A stretch of DNA of 64,000 nucleotides from Macrothele yani (Eukaryota > Arthropoda > Arachnida > Araneae > Macrothelidae). Position numbers and translations under genes: made by a program. This document shows, one piece after another, positions 46,380-59,305 of this stretch (positions are counted from its first letter, which is position 1; each line of letters begins with the position of its first letter). The notes beneath the pieces are model-generated. The model was not told where the DNA came from, did no database searches, and worked only from the letters and a program-made list of their open reading frames with translations. The DNA lies in the NCBI GenBank assembly GCA_039090855.1, contig CM076996.1, positions 52,852,469 to 52,916,468 of the forward strand, written 5' to 3'.

Positions 46380-47010
46380 CTACACAAAATTACCATAGAG
46401 AAATTATATGAAATACCTAGGACTCACTGTTGACCAAAAAATTATTTGGGACAAACATATCAAGAAAGTTTTATACTGAAAAACTAATTGTGTTAAAAAT
46501 GCAGTGATTCTACTTCTTAGACAGACAAGTAATTATGCAGTTGAAATACAAAATGAGATTATGAAAAATGCCTATGTAGTTCCAGTTATTACATATGGGG
46601 CAGTTATAATGGGCAACTGCATTGAAAGACACAAGCACCTTCTAGAACTTTTCATAACAGAGTAATTAACATAATCTTCCAAAACAAATGACCACATTAT
46701 TTGAAATTATTAAAAACATATCAAAACAATCGATGAAGTTATCTTGAAACTTGAAAAAATTATGAAAGAATAGATACACACTAATGAATCAATAACAGAA
46801 GCAGTAAATTATTCTGCTCTCATACAACAAAAATATACAAAACCCTAGCATATTATAAAAATTCTTAAAGATAAAATCAATAAAAGTAATAAGCTACAAG
46901 ATAAGCAAAAACACAACAGTATACAAAACAACAAAGCACTGCTAAACCAACCAATCGCACCAAATCTTGGCTCTGATTGGTCAGATAATGGGAACCGAGA
47001 CCAGCATAAA
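46380..47010 (+). pseudogene. LINE fossil, RT C-terminal region
   Basis: With many stops, the plus strand reads MKYLGLTVDQKIIWDKHIKK, then NAYVVPVITYGAVIM, which resemble the post-RT 'YLG...W..HI' and 'P.ITYG' motifs of I/Jockey-like LINEs. Very degraded; the 5' and 3' limits are guesses. Confidence 0.5.
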
Positions 47011-48135
47011 AAGCTGAAAGCACAAGTAAAACCAGTATTCTCATCCCTTAGGATCTGTGCTAGTAGTTGTTATATACAAGTTTATACATACATAATTGAA
47101 TGTTTGTTTGTATGTCTGCAATACAAATCTACAGTTTTCAATTTAGAACCACCAAATTTGGTATGCCATCTCATGGATGCCCTTTTCCCTTTATAGCTGC
47201 CCGCCATTTTTCCTTTATAGCTTTCCTATCATTATTTTTGACAGGACTCAAAAAATTTGCATTCGGGCAACGAAACCTTTTAGCAATATGATTTATTGTG
47301 TCATTTGTTTTGAAAATTTAAATGCAAAATTTGTAGGCATTGTTTGTAAATAAAAAAAAGTGATGGTGAAATGCAACTTTCAAAATCATGCAAATTTAAT
47401 TTGCAAGAAAACTATATTTAAAATTTGTCATTTGAATATCCAGTTTTAAAAAATACGTGTAGGCCTACTAAAAATTACTCAGTTTTTTAACAATTAATTT
47501 TTTTTAACAAAAAACAAACATACAAGCTGCCAGGTATACACAGTTTAAAGATGAAATTCAAATTGGCAGTGATTTTTTACAGTAAAATATATGTACTTGG
47601 GGGAGTCTTATTTTTCTTGGCCCAGGGCATTGAATTGTTTACACATGCCTCTGTGCATTTACCCACTTGATTTTCATAATTTTTTGGACTCGATTTTGCA
47701 AGTACAGCCAGTTTGTGTGATCTTGATGTACAAATTGGAATATTACATTACCCAACCCCAAATTATTAATGCAACAAGAGTAAATGAGTTGGCAAAGCAA
47801 TCTGTGCTTGTTCTTGATTTTGGATGTAACATTGTTATAGCGTAATCTTTGATTCCAGTCTTAATATGGAAGGAATGAATGGATTTCAAAAGGTAAAGGT
47901 TATAATGGTGTACAGGGTTTGTACATATTTACAGAAAAAAAAATTCAAGTGAACTGTGCGGCATAAATATTCATCACATAATTCCACATATTATGTGAAG
48001 GATATTTCTTCCACACAATTTACCTGACTGACTTGAAATTTACTTAACAACGCTACAAGAAAGCAAAATCTGCTTCAACTCACAAGTGGTCGGAGAATAT
48101 TTCGATACTTAACTATCTGATACTTGGGACTTGAT
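47011..48135. other. No gene recognised
   Basis: AT-rich sequence inside the spacer. Frames of 60-84 codons (for example 47591-47845) have no known motif. Confidence 0.45.
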
Positions 48136-48225
48136 AATCCGGGTTGGTGTAACGGACAGCATGCGCAAACAAAAATCGAGACACTTGGGTTCAACTCTCG
48201 CTCCAAGGCGATTTAATCTTAAAGT
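48136..48225 (+). mobile_element. tRNA-like segment, possible SINE head
   Basis: 'ggttggtgtaacgg' resembles an A box and 'gggttcaactctcgc' a B box, about 43 bases apart. The flanks do not form an acceptor stem, so it is not a functional tRNA. A SINE head or tRNA pseudogene. Confidence 0.35.
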
Positions 48226-50229
48226 TTTGTGATGTGATTAGTGTTACGTGTGTAACAGTAAATACAGGCAATAAATTCTAGGAATTCAACAACAAATAAC
48301 AGGAGCATATATTTTTGGTAAAGAACAGTTTTGTTTTATAATTTGCAAAATGGGATGATATTTACTATGCATTTGGAATTCTTACCACCAGGGGATCACT
48401 TTTGCCAATACCTGTTACTAATGATTTTGTATAACATTAGCCAAGTCTCTAGAAGTTATATAAAACTGCTGGTGCCGTCAATTATTATTATTTATTTTTT
48501 TTGCTGAAAACACCGCAATTCAAAAAATTATTTTTCCTTCCAACACCTTTCACCACAAACACAGGTGCCCACAGTTTAGTTTTCAGGAGGGGGCAAACAG
48601 AAATTGTAACTATGAATAGCATATGCAAACACCATATACACATTTCAACTATGCTTTCTTGTTATCTAATCATTTTTATAAAACTTTGAACACAGTTTAA
48701 TTTGACAGGAACTTTTTGCGGTCACTAAACATGCCTGCAAGAAAATAAAACAAAGCTTACCTACAGTATTTGTAGCCTGAACTTCAGACCTGCTTACTGT
48801 TGCGATTCAGACCATTAAAATTAAATGTCTTGAGTGGATTTTTTGATATCAATCCACACAAAACACTTCTTTCAAATAGTCAATCCCATCTCTAAGTGAC
48901 ATCCTTTATCAGCTTCAGAAAAATTCTTTCCATCACATGCAATGTCGTCTACAAATACATATGTTTATTCTTTAAAGGCTCCACTGTTCAGAAGGGAAGG
49001 CAAAATAATAATAAGGGGTGCAAGGAAATACAAGGAGAATACCAAATAGATAAGACACGTAATACTAACATATAAGAACTACCAAAATATTAATACATAA
49101 GAACTACCAAAATATTATTGCACACTTAATAGACACACGGTGGAACTTTGGTTATACATTTTGCAGTACGTCACAACTTTGAGAGAATCGAGACAGCATT
49201 TTATGGGGTTTTTTTTTTTTTTGCGATGTTAACAGCTGTCTGAAACTGAATGTGAGGGGACCATGGTATTTTCACCATGTTTAATTAGCTTCAAATTGTT
49301 ACAAAAAAAAAATGCAAAATATGAGCTCATTTCACCACTCACGTTGAAACTTTATGGGAATCATGGAGGAACAGACATTTGTTTATACCCAGCGCCATCT
49401 TGTGACATCACAGTTCAACGACATATTTCTTGTCATGCTGAAGTGCAAAGTTTTAACCTTTAAAGTCACAAGGGGGCTTCTGGATGGTCTGGAAAGACAC
49501 ACACATATCATGGAATTATTACTATAATACATAGGGTATGGCTACTTACTCATTATTTGTTTGGCTCAGGATTTAGAAAATCAAATTGTTTTCGTCTTGT
49601 ATAAAAAAAAATTGTAGGGTCATTTTCTTTATTTCCATCTTTAAAAGTGACAGCTGCATAGCCTTGAATCAGCACTCAGTCCTCCTAATTTTTTGAAAAG
49701 TGAACAACAAACAAGGAACTTAGTTTTACTGAGATACAGCATTTCAAAGTTTCACAAGGATATGAAAACCTTTTCTTGTTTTAAAATATGGAATAAATAT
49801 AATAGTGGATGAGGCTGACCCAACTAGGTCAGCCTCATCCACTAACAAACGCAGCCTGTACGGAAAACACAGTACATGGTGATAGAAAGAGGAAGTCTCG
49901 AAGTTTTGTATGCATGCACATTGGGATTCAAAGTTTTGTATGCATGCACATTGGGATTCAAAGTTTTGTATGCATGCAATTCTCGTCAGGCACAGAGAAA
50001 GCTTTTATGCACCAATGAACAAGACCCATTGGAACATGCACCTATGAACAAGACTATTTGGCACTATTACCTAACTTTTACATGGTTCATACACTTTTTC
50101 AATCACAAAATTCCAGGACTTTTGGATTTTTTTCCAGGACATAGGATCCCAAAGCTCTTACTTAAAATATAATTCAACCTGTAACCAACAACAATGTCGT
50201 CCACTGCAGCTAAGCAGAAACTTAGATTT

Positions 50230-50444
50230 ATTTTTTTATTGGAGGTTTAACGACCACCGTGAGCAACTCAATAGGCTATAAGCAGTCAAACGTCCCTAAT
50301 TTAGGGCCACTGGTTCCAGGGAAGGAAGAGAGCCAGTGCCGAAAGACAAACACAACATCCATGCCTCACCGGGATTCGAACCCGGACCCCTTTGGGACGA
50401 ATGATCAGAGGCCGTCGCTTAGACCACTGCGCCACCGGGGTGGC
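50230..50444 (-). mobile_element. tRNA-derived SINE (family 1), right-arm specific
   Basis: Reverse-orientation full-length copy. Flanks carry 'aaacttagat' and 'aaactttgaat', a slightly decayed target duplication. The left arm has the empty site ('ctaatcagaaacttagaatc' when reversed, about 36,990-37,010), so it inserted after the duplication. Confidence 0.9.
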
Positions 50445-50884
50445 AAACTTTGAATCACGTACATTCGTATAATACTCAAATACCAAAACTGTCACTGATT
50501 TTGAGAAACTTTAATTTTTCTACTTTGGCTTTAGTTCAATTATTGAAGCAAATTACAGAATAAAAAACAACAGCATAAAACTAAAAAATACATAGGTACA
50601 GTGTTTCTTTCAGGCATACATGGGGAGGGGGGGGAGGGCTTAGCCCCGCGAGAGACATCTGACCAAGCCAAATGTTAATAAATTCAGGGTATAATGAAAT
50701 AGGAAGTTTCATTTCTTTTGATGCTACAAATTTTTCTCCAATTATAATTTTTTCAATATTTGTTTAAGTATTTTAGTTTATTTTGCTAATACACGGATTA
50801 AGACGCATGTCATTCTACAAAATATAATAAGTAAACTAATCATACCTCATAGTCAGGGAAGCACGATTCAGAATCAGAAGTGTG

Positions 50885-53545
50885 GTGATATAACCAACAA
50901 TATATATTCAATAAACAAGAAACTGAAGGATAAAGTGGTAGAAGTTGAAAGTTCCTCTGACAGAGCTGCACGACTCGTTATCCAACTATCGAGAAGATAC
51001 CAGGCTCAGATTATTCAAACTTATGCACCCACCACAAGTCATCCTGAAGAAGAAATTGAAGAATTTTATGAGGAAATTCGTCATCTAAATAATAAAGGTA
51101 AGCAGCACTTGAAGATAATTATGGGAGATTTCAATGCAAAAATAGGGCAACGGCAACAGAATGAAACTTCAGTAGGTAAATTCGGTCACGGCAACAGAAA
51201 CCAGCGTGGAAATACTCTCGTTGAGTTTGCAGAGGCAGAAGGATTTTTCATCTTGAACTCCTTTTTCAAGAAAAAGCCACACAGGAAATGGACATGGAGA
51301 CATCCAATTGGAACGACAAGTGAAATTGATTTTATTATGTGTAACAAAAAATTCGTCATCGAAGACTGCAGTGTGCTGAACAAGTTCAACACAGGTAGTG
51401 ACCATAGATTGGTGAGATGTAAGATGCACCTCAACACTAAACTGGAACGTGGCAAGCTCATAAGACAAACAAAATGTATTGACATAACCAACCTTAAAAA
51501 ACACCATAATACTTTCAAGTTAGAACTGAAGAACAGATTCTCTGCTTTAGAAGGCCTAACATCGGAAGAAGTGGATATTTCGGAAGTTAACAGAAAAGTA
51601 ACCAAAGCTCTAATGGAAACAGCAACAAAATTAGCTGGGTCTAAGAACAAGTTGCATGTGAACAAATTATCAGGAAAAACCAAAATGTTGATGCAAAAAA
51701 GAAGAGAGATGAGGACAACTAAAGAAGATGTGACTTCCAAAGTGGAATATATAGAGCTATGCAAGACAACACGAAAAAGTATCACTGAAGACGTAAGGAA
51801 ATTCAACTGTGAGCTAGTGAGGAAAGCAATTGAAAACAACCAAAGCCTTAAGATAGCAAAGGGACATCTCAGTAAGGGAAGAAAACAGATTATGGCTCTG
51901 AGAAAAGAAGATGGTTCTATAACAAGAAATAGAGGCAGAAATTTTGACAAGAGTGAAAGATTTCTACTCCAAATTATATGAAAGGGATGATACATGTACT
52001 CCAGACATCATGAAAGGTACCAGAGTTCTTCCAGTCCTCCCAGCAGAAGTTGCTCATGCAATCAAGAACATGAAGCGGGGAAAGCTCCAGGAGAAGATGG
52101 AATTACTATAGACATCATACAAGAAGCAAGTGGAGAAATCGAAACAGTACTCGCCCAAATTTTCACTCGATGCCTTAATGAAGGGAAGATTCCTGAGGAT
52201 TGGAACAATGCTACAATGATCCTGCTACATAAAAAAGGTGACATTGAGGATCTCAGGAACTACAGACCTATCAGCCTCCTATCAGTGGTTTATAAAATCT
52301 TCACTAAAGTTCTTTCACACCGCTTGAAGGTAACACTGGACATGGCTCAACCGAGAGAACAAGCTGGATTCAGGGGTGGCTACAGCACAATAGATCATAT
52401 CCAAGTACTGAGAGAACTAATTGAAAGAGCGAGGGAATATGAACTTCCATTGTGCATGGCTTTTATCGATTATGAAAAAGCCTTTGATTCGGTGAAACCA
52501 TCAGCAGTTACCACGGCTCTGAAATCCTGCGGTATTGAAGATGCATACATTAATATTATTAATAACATCTATGAAAATGCAAGTGCAAAGATTCGGCTGT
52601 TTGAAAATACAACACACATAAAAATTGGAAAGGGAGTGAGACAAGGTGACACCATATCTCCGAAGCTCTTTAATGCCACATTGGAAAATGTCTTTCAATC
52701 ACTGAACTGGGAAAACAAAGGGATAAAGATTAATGGAGATTATCTAACCCACCTTCGTTTTGCTGATGACGTAGTCATTTTTGCAACTACCCCATCAGAG
52801 CTGCAGAGTATGATCCAGGAACTTGCTGACAAGAGTAAAGAAGTGGGATTAAAAATGAACTTTCAGAAGACAAAAGTGATGTTCAATGCTTTTACAAGAA
52901 ATGAAGATTTATCGATTGATGGAGAAAAGCTGGAGATAACAGACACGTACGTTTATCTTGGACAGCAGATATCAAGTGAGGGTCACATTGATGAAGAAAT
53001 TAATCGGCGTACAAAACTTGCCTGGAGAGCTTTTGGAAGAAACAGCATAATTTTCAAGAGCAATATGCCATTATGTCTTAAAAGAAAAGTGTTTGATCAA
53101 TGCATCCTTCCAGTGCTTACGTATGGTGCAGAGACGTGGACCTTAACTAAAAGAGACATACAAAGGCTGCAGACAACTCAAAGAAGCATGGAGAGGTGCA
53201 TGCTTGGTATAACCAGGAGAGATAAGAAGAGAAACTCGTGGATCCGAAAAATGACGAGAGTGGAAGACATCATGATCAGGGTTAAATCCCTGAAATGGCA
53301 ATGGGCTGGACATACTGCCAGAAGGACAGACCATAGATGGACAGCCGAAATTTTAGATTGGATTCCAAGGGACAGGAAAAGACCCAGAAAAAGACCACAT
53401 GGGAGATGGGTGGATGAAATTCGTAAATATGCGGGAGTGACATGGAGGAGACTGGCACAAGACAGACCGTTGTGGAGGAAACTTGGGGAGACCTTCGTCC
53501 AGCAGTGGATTGATAATGGTTGACAATGATGATGATGATGATATA
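50885..53545 (+). mobile_element. RTE-type LINE, nearly full coding length
   Basis: 5' truncated inside the endonuclease and ending in a (GATGAT)n tail (about 53,525-53,542), typical of RTE LINEs. Sits in the hAT MITE; the left arm shows the empty site near 36,557. A few bases of target appear lost and no clear duplication is present. Confidence 0.85.
50935..53523 (+). pseudogene. RTE endonuclease-reverse transcriptase
   Basis: The first part (50935-51981) is the APE-like endonuclease: IIQTYAPTTSH, IIMGDFNAKIG (about 51118) and TGSDHRLVRC (about 51393), all catalytic signatures present. A frameshift at about 51,955-52,000 leads to the RT (to 53523): GKAPGEDGI, NYRPISLLSV, EQAGFRGGYSTIDHI, FIDYEKAFDSV (about 52460), GVRQGDTISPKLFN and FADDVVIF (about 52760). 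The C terminus has WQWAGHTARR and HGRWVDEIRKYAG. One frameshift is the only lesion seen, so this copy is young. Homologues are often mis-annotated as 'craniofacial development protein 2-like'. RTE LINEs nick the target and reverse-transcribe their RNA in place. Confidence 0.9.
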
Positions 53546-53972
53546 CATTTTAATAGATACAAATTTCAAGCCTGCCGAAACAAACACCCACACCTTTAAT
53601 CGACCCCCCCCCCCTCTCTCGTTTAGCTGAAGAAAGTAAGTTCTTGAAATGTTTGAAGAAGTAATTACTATATCAGGAGCATATCTAGGATTTTGTTCAG
53701 GAGGGGAGAAGGGGAGCAACAAAAATGGAAGTTTTTGAAATTTACCAGAACAAAATTAAAGTTAACAAAATTTAGAATATTACAGCGTTTTTATAATATA
53801 AGTTGATGCATTTTTGTTAAATTAAGGAATTTTTTTTCTAATATGTAGCATTTTAACCAAAAACAAAAGAATGAAACACTTTGGTGGGGGGGTCTAAATA
53901 CTCCCCTGTACTATATATATAATAATTACTTCTATACATGCAGATATAGTAGTTAAAATGTTTATATATATA

Positions 53973-54672
53973 CAGGGTGTACACAAATTAGTTGGGCAAT
54001 TTTGTAAGTGAATAATGTGCGAAATATTAATTGTAATACCGGTTCAAATGCAGACGAGTCTTAGTGTATCCTAAGTTTGCGGATAGGAGGCGCTAGGTGT
54101 GTTATGTCCACGTCTCAGTGAGCTGTAGGTCGCGGTTGTTCATCATTCGTTCTGTGTTCGCATAATGATGGAGACGTATACCGGCAGTGAAAAAGCGAAA
54201 TGCTGTCTGTGGTTCCATGAAACGTATTCCGATGCGAAAGTGCAATGAAATTTCCGTCGAGAATATCACAAAAGTGCGCCAAAATGAGACGCCAGTTTGG
54301 ATTGGTCGCGGAAGTGTTATTCCATGGCCAGCATGATCACCAGATCCTTTACCCCTAGATTTCAGTGTATGGGGTTTTGTTAAAGACCAGGTTTACCGTC
54401 TACCGCTTACGAAATCCATTCCTGAATTGAAATCACGAATCAGCACTGCACTTGGTTTGATCGACGTGAACATGCTCATTAACATATGGCAAGGACTGAT
54501 GTACCGATGAGACATTTGCAGAGTAACGAAGGGCAGCCACATCGAACATTTGTGAAAAAGGTAAACTTAGTGTGTTTCACTAGATCTTATAATCTTGTTC
54601 ACTCTCATGTGTGCCTATATAACTACACATAACAAACCATTCTTTTTGCCCAACTAATTTGTGTACACCCTG
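53973..54672 (+). mobile_element. Internally deleted mariner-family element with DUF4817-type transposase
   Basis: Perfect-looking TIRs: CAGGGTGTACACAAATTAG at the left and its reverse complement at the right, within a TA duplication (53971-53972, 54673-54674) in an AT microsatellite. From ATG about 54165 the frame starts METYTGSEKAKCCLWFHETY (helix-turn-helix region); it then jumps to the C-terminal DDE end (SPDPLPLDFSVWGFVKDQVY, IDVNMLINIWQGL). The middle of the gene is deleted and stops are present, so non-autonomous. Confidence 0.85.
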
Positions 54673-54682
54673 TATATATATA

Positions 54683-56113
54683 CACTGACTGAAAAAAAAA
54701 TCCCAACACCAAGAAGGGGTTGTGTTAGATAAACGACTGTTGGTAGGTGGTGAGAGTACACCTGTAAGATGACATCTACGCAAATTTCGCGCTCGGCGCA
54801 TACGTGTGGCGCTAGTAGCGCCCCTCGGAACATGCAAAGCAGGTTTGCTGTAAATACGCGCTGTAACGTTCGTGAGCATTAGTTACCGTTGAGATTCGAC
54901 GTAGTGTGTTGATGTTAGTCAAGAATGCCTTTAAGAAGACGAAGAAGCCATTATCAATAGCTCACAGAGTTTGAACGAGGTCGTGTAATAGGGCTACGAG
55001 AAGGTGGATTTTCGTTTCGCAGTATTGCAGAACGACTTGGCAGGAATGTAGGCACTGTGCATGATTGTTGGCAGCGGTGGTCAAGGGAAGGCACAGCCTC
55101 AAGAAGACCGGGTCCCGGCCAGCCACGTGGCACTACTGAGAGGGAAGACCGCCGTGTACGGCGTATGGCCGTGGCGCATCGCACCGCGTCTGTGGCAGCA
55201 ATTTGAGCTGCAGTTGCCACCACAGTGACACAACAAACTGTTACAAACCGGTTACTTGAAGGGAAGCTCCGAGCCAGACGCCCTGTAGCGTGCATTCCAC
55301 TTACTCCAAACCACTGCCGTTTGCGACGTCAGTGGTGTCAAGCTAGAGCTCATTGGAGGATGGAGTGGAGATCTGTTGTGTTTTTTGATGAAAGCCGGTT
55401 CTGCCTGGGTGCCACTGATGGCCGTGTGTTGGTTAGAAGGAGGCCAGGTGAGCGCCTGCAACCAACCTGTCTGCGGCCGAGACACATTGGACCTACACCT
55501 GGAGTTATGGTCTGGGCAGCAATTCCTTATGACAGCAGGATCACTCTCATGGTTATCCCACGCACCCTGACGGCACAGTTGTACGTCGGTCTGGTGATTT
55601 AACCTGTTGTGCTGCCATTCATGAACAGCATTCCACGGGATGTTTTCCAACAGCATAACGCTCGCCCGCATACCGCTGTTGTAACCCAACATGCTCTACA
55701 GAGTGTCGACATGTTGCAGTGGCCTGCTAGATCACTAGATCTTTCACCAATCGAGCACGTATGGGACATCATTGGACGACAACTCCAGCGTCACCCCCAA
55801 CCAGCATTTACCGTCCCTGTATTGACCGACCAAGTGCAACAGGCATGGAACTCCATCCCACAAACTGACATCCAGCACCTGTACGACACAATACATGAAC
55901 GTTTGCGTGCTTGCATTCACCATTCTGGCGGTTACACCGGTTGTTAATGTACCAGCATTTCACATTTAAAATGGTTCTTCTCGCGCTTACATTAAGCTGT
56001 GATCTTGAAACCTTAAATCGATTAAATATGTTACCTATACAAATGTATTGCCGCCATTTCATTCCTCTACAACTATATTTTCGTGGTGTTGGGATTTTTT
56101 TTTTCCGTCAGTG
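54683..56113 (+). mobile_element. Tc1-like transposon, full length
   Basis: TIRs: CACTGACTGAAAAAAAAATC at the left, reverse complement of CACTGACGGAAAAAAAAAATC at the right. TA duplication at 54681-54682 and 56114-56115. 1,431 bp with one transposase gene. Inserted 10 bp from the mariner's right end in the same TA tract. Confidence 0.92.
54925..55947 (+). pseudogene. Tc1-like transposase
   Basis: About 340 codons. N-terminal helix-turn-helix: LTEFERGRVIGLREGGFSFR then SIAERLGRNVGTVHDCWQRW and a second HTH (TVTQQTVTNRLLEGKLRARR). Catalytic domain: VVFFDESRFCL (first D), FQQHNARPHTA, where HN replaces the usual QDNARPH so the second Asp has become Asn, and SLDLSPIEHVWD (third acidic residue E). 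Three in-frame stops (about 54,957, 55,204 and 55,599). Family length and order are complete; the lost Asp and stops make it dead. Confidence 0.88.
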
Positions 56114-56131
56114 TATCTATATAACAAATAG

Positions 56132-57283
56132 ATTCAGGAGTGGCTACAGCACAATAGATCATATCCACGTACTGAGAGAACTAATTGAAAGAGCGAGGGA
56201 ATATGAACTTCCATTGTGCATGGCTTTTATCGATTATGAAAAAGCCTTTGATTCGGTGAAATCATCAGCAGTTACAATGGCTCTGAAATCCTGCGGTATT
56301 GAAGATGCATACATTAATATTATTAATAACATCTATGAAAACGCAAGTGCAAAGATTTGGCCGTTTGAAAATACAACACACATAAAAATTGGAAAGGGAG
56401 TGAGACAAGGTGGCACCATATCTCCGAAGCTCTTTAACGCCACATTGGAAAATGTCTTTCAATCACTGAACTGGGAAAACAAAGGTTTAAAGATTAATGA
56501 AGATTATCTAACCCACCTTCGTTTTGCTGATGACATAGTCATTTTTGCAACTACCCCATCAGAGCTGCAGAGTAAGATCCAAGAACTTGCTGACAAGAGT
56601 AAAGAAGCGGGATTAAAAATGAACTTTCAGAAGACAAAAGTGATGTTCAATGCTTTTACACGAAATGAAGATTTGTCAATTGATGGAGAAAAGCTGGAGA
56701 TAACAGACACGTACGTTTATCTTGGACAGCAGATATCAAGTGAGGGTCACATTGATGAAGAAATTAATCGGCGTACAAAACTTGCCTGGAGAGCTTTTGG
56801 AAGAAACAGCATAATTTTTAAGAGCAATATGCCATTATGTCTTAAAAGAAAAGTGTTTGATCAATGCATCCTTCCAGTGCTTACATATGGTGCAGAGATG
56901 TGGACCTTAACTAAAAGGGACATACAAAGGCTGCAGACAACTCAAAGAAGCATGGAGAGGTAGGTGCGTGCTTGGTGAAGAGGAACTCGTGGATCCGAAA
57001 AATGACGAGTGGAAGACATCATGATCAGAGTTAAATGCCTGAAATGGCAATGGGCTGGGCATACTGCCAGAAGGACGGACAATTGATGAACAGCCGAAAT
57101 TTTAGATTGGATTCGAAGGGACAGGAAAAGACCCAGAAGACCACATGGGAGATGGGTGGATGGAATTCGAAAGTATGCGGGAGTGACATGGAGGAGACTG
57201 GCACAAGACAGACTGTTGTGAAGGAAATTTGGGGAGACCTTTGTCCAGCAGTGGATTGATAATGGTTGAAAATGATGATGACG
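56132..57283 (+). pseudogene. RTE LINE, second copy, 5' truncated
   Basis: Very similar to 52,350-53,535 of the other RTE copy: RSGYSTIDHIHVLRE, FIDYEKAFDSV, FADDIVIF, then frameshifts after 56,960 across the C-terminal region, ending in GATGATGAC. Flanked by a 9-bp duplication AACAAATAG (56123-56131, 57284-57292), so an independent insertion, not a rearranged piece of the first copy. The N-terminal codons of the open frame at 55,911 belong to the Tc1 end, not the LINE. Confidence 0.88.
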
Positions 57284-57308
57284 AACAAATAGAAAACTTG
57301 CCCCCTCT

Positions 57309-58075
57309 AAGATTCCATTTTTTCGCACCGAAAATGTTCTCCAACAAAAAAAGAATTTTTCAAATCTTACTCCTAGAAGCAGATATAGACAAAAATAAGA
57401 TATACGTATACGCCCCTGGTGAGAAATTATGCACTATTTAAGCAGGAGGTATTCTCAAAAAGGTTTTGGAGTTGACCGGTATCGGTCTAAGGAGGAATTT
57501 TTTCAATCAAGTTTCGAGCTCAGATTTTATTGCAAATACATCAGAAGCAAAAATAAACACTTACGCCCCCTGACGGCCAAATTATTTCCCCCAAAAAATA
57601 CGAAATTATATGCAAAACATTTCTCCTCAAAAGCTGTATCCAACGTAGGAAGAATTTTTGAAATCGGACTATTAGAAACGGAGATATTGGGAAAATCACG
57701 ATTTACTGTTACGCCCCCGTAGCAGAAAATTTGTGTATCATTTGAAAAAGGGACTGTAACTAAAATAGCCTTTGATATAAATGCCATCGAAATGAAAAAT
57801 AATTTTTTTTCAATTGGATATTTAGAAGCAAATGTATGAAATAAAATGCATTTTAAATTCGATATGATCTTCATTTGCGCCCCCTAGCTGCGAAGTTGTG
57901 CATCAGAAAAAAACCCGGAACAAATAGATCATCATTCTCACATTTTAAGCTTCGCAATACAAAAAGAATTCTACAAATCGAACTAATAATTGCAGAGATA
58001 TGGTCTTCCCGGTCGGACAGACAAAGTGATGACATAAGCACGACACCAAAAGATGCTAACAAAACGCAGTTTCAG
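57309..58075. repeat. Array-type modules in the right arm
   Basis: Mirror of 31,676-32,440: 'aatttttcaaatcttactcc', 'gaccggtatcggtctaagg', 'cgccccctagctgcg'. Same submodule family as 20,496-22,717. Frames here are repeat artefacts. Confidence 0.8.
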
Positions 58076-58466
58076 TCCTCCTAACAGACAAGACTCCCCA
58101 AAACCTTTTGCACAGGGTGGGGAGGAAGATTTGTCAGACATAAGTTATGTCAGTAGAAAAATTTTCAACTACAAAACATCAAGCAGGGACCAAAAAACAA
58201 ACCTGGAATGGATAAAATTCCCGGACATGTAACAGAATTTTAGGACATTTCCAGGACGCGTGCAAACCATGCTTTTATGAACAAAAAAAAGTTGGGGAGG
58301 GGAAGGATTCTAGTTACCATGTTTTATATTTAGGTATTTTATGACTAAACCATGTGTTCATATATTTTGGGTGAAATCAGGCATGTATTATTATATTTAC
58401 TTTAATGTATGAGAATGTCAGGAGGAGACCACAAAAAAAAAAAAAAAATTATTAACCAACTTCGAA
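58076..58466. other. Right-arm-specific segment of unknown nature
   Basis: About 390 bp absent from the left arm, where 'cagtttcagtcgaatataag' runs on directly when reversed. It has a poly-A run (about 58,434-58,448) near one end. I found neither TIRs nor a duplication, so it is either an insertion here or a deletion in the left arm. Confidence 0.6.
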
Positions 58467-59305
58467 TATAAGGCCTTGGGCTTTATTTTGAAGGATTTCA
58501 TTCAGACGTAGTCTGTGCCAAATTAAAAACAGCATAAAGTTCATTTCTTCAAGAAACGCTCAATTGAAACAATTGCGATTTCTCACCTATTGCTTGCTCT
58601 AACTCAGGGATTTAACATCCCTGGAGCAAGTGAGTGTTTTAAAGACCTTGCAAAGGAACGCCAGGTAGGAGCGGCACCACCAATATGTATAAGGTATATC
58701 TAAAAAAATTTTCTATAATGTCATCTCCCCCTTTATATGCCCCTAGAGTAAACTTCTGGATACGCTTGACACTTTTGCTATTTATTTTAACATTCTGTTA
58801 CGCTCATTTTAGCCTCTATGCTAGTCTTTGCACCATTAAATCCAACTGCTCTTTCTCTCCTGCAAAAAAATTTAACATTTCCCCTGCCAAATCAATTAGC
58901 TTCTGAAAAAATGAATTGAAATATGAATTCCGTAAGAAGGGATGTACTGCAATGTTAAGTGCATGACATACATTATTGGCCATTTACATGCTTACATTTC
59001 AACATGTAAATTTCATAGATACTCTGCAACTGTGTCAATATATTTTAACACCTATTATTGAAATTTATATTTTTGTTCAGGGTACCTAAAATCTCCCAAA
59101 GGCATCGCATGTTATAAAAACTTCGCACGAGTTTACCCGTAAATCGGTACGGAACTTCATATATCTGCCTCGAGGCAAAACCTAATGTTCTGAAAACAAT
59201 AACAAACAAACAAAAGGGGCGGGATGCGTGGTCCAAATTCATATTTTACATACTACAAAATATATGCTTGTTCACAAGAATACCAGTCAGTCCACAAATT
59301 CTTAC

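Larger units (their letters stand above)
50599..57308. mobile_element. hAT MITE, right-arm copy, split by nested insertions
   Basis: Reverse complement of 36,076-36,847. Starts after the shared duplication CATAGGTA (50591-50598). Its segments survive at 50,599-50,880, 53,546-53,972, a few bases around 54,673-54,682 and 56,114-56,131, and 57,284-57,308. The outermost end is deleted together with the counterpart of 32,440-36,117. Confidence 0.75.

Noticed and set aside
47591..47845. 84-codon plus-strand frame as a gene
   Set aside because: No recognisable domain, weak start context, AT-rich surroundings; indistinguishable from chance.
51186..51995. 269-codon minus-strand frame
   Set aside because: Exact antisense of the RTE endonuclease frame; no motif of its own.
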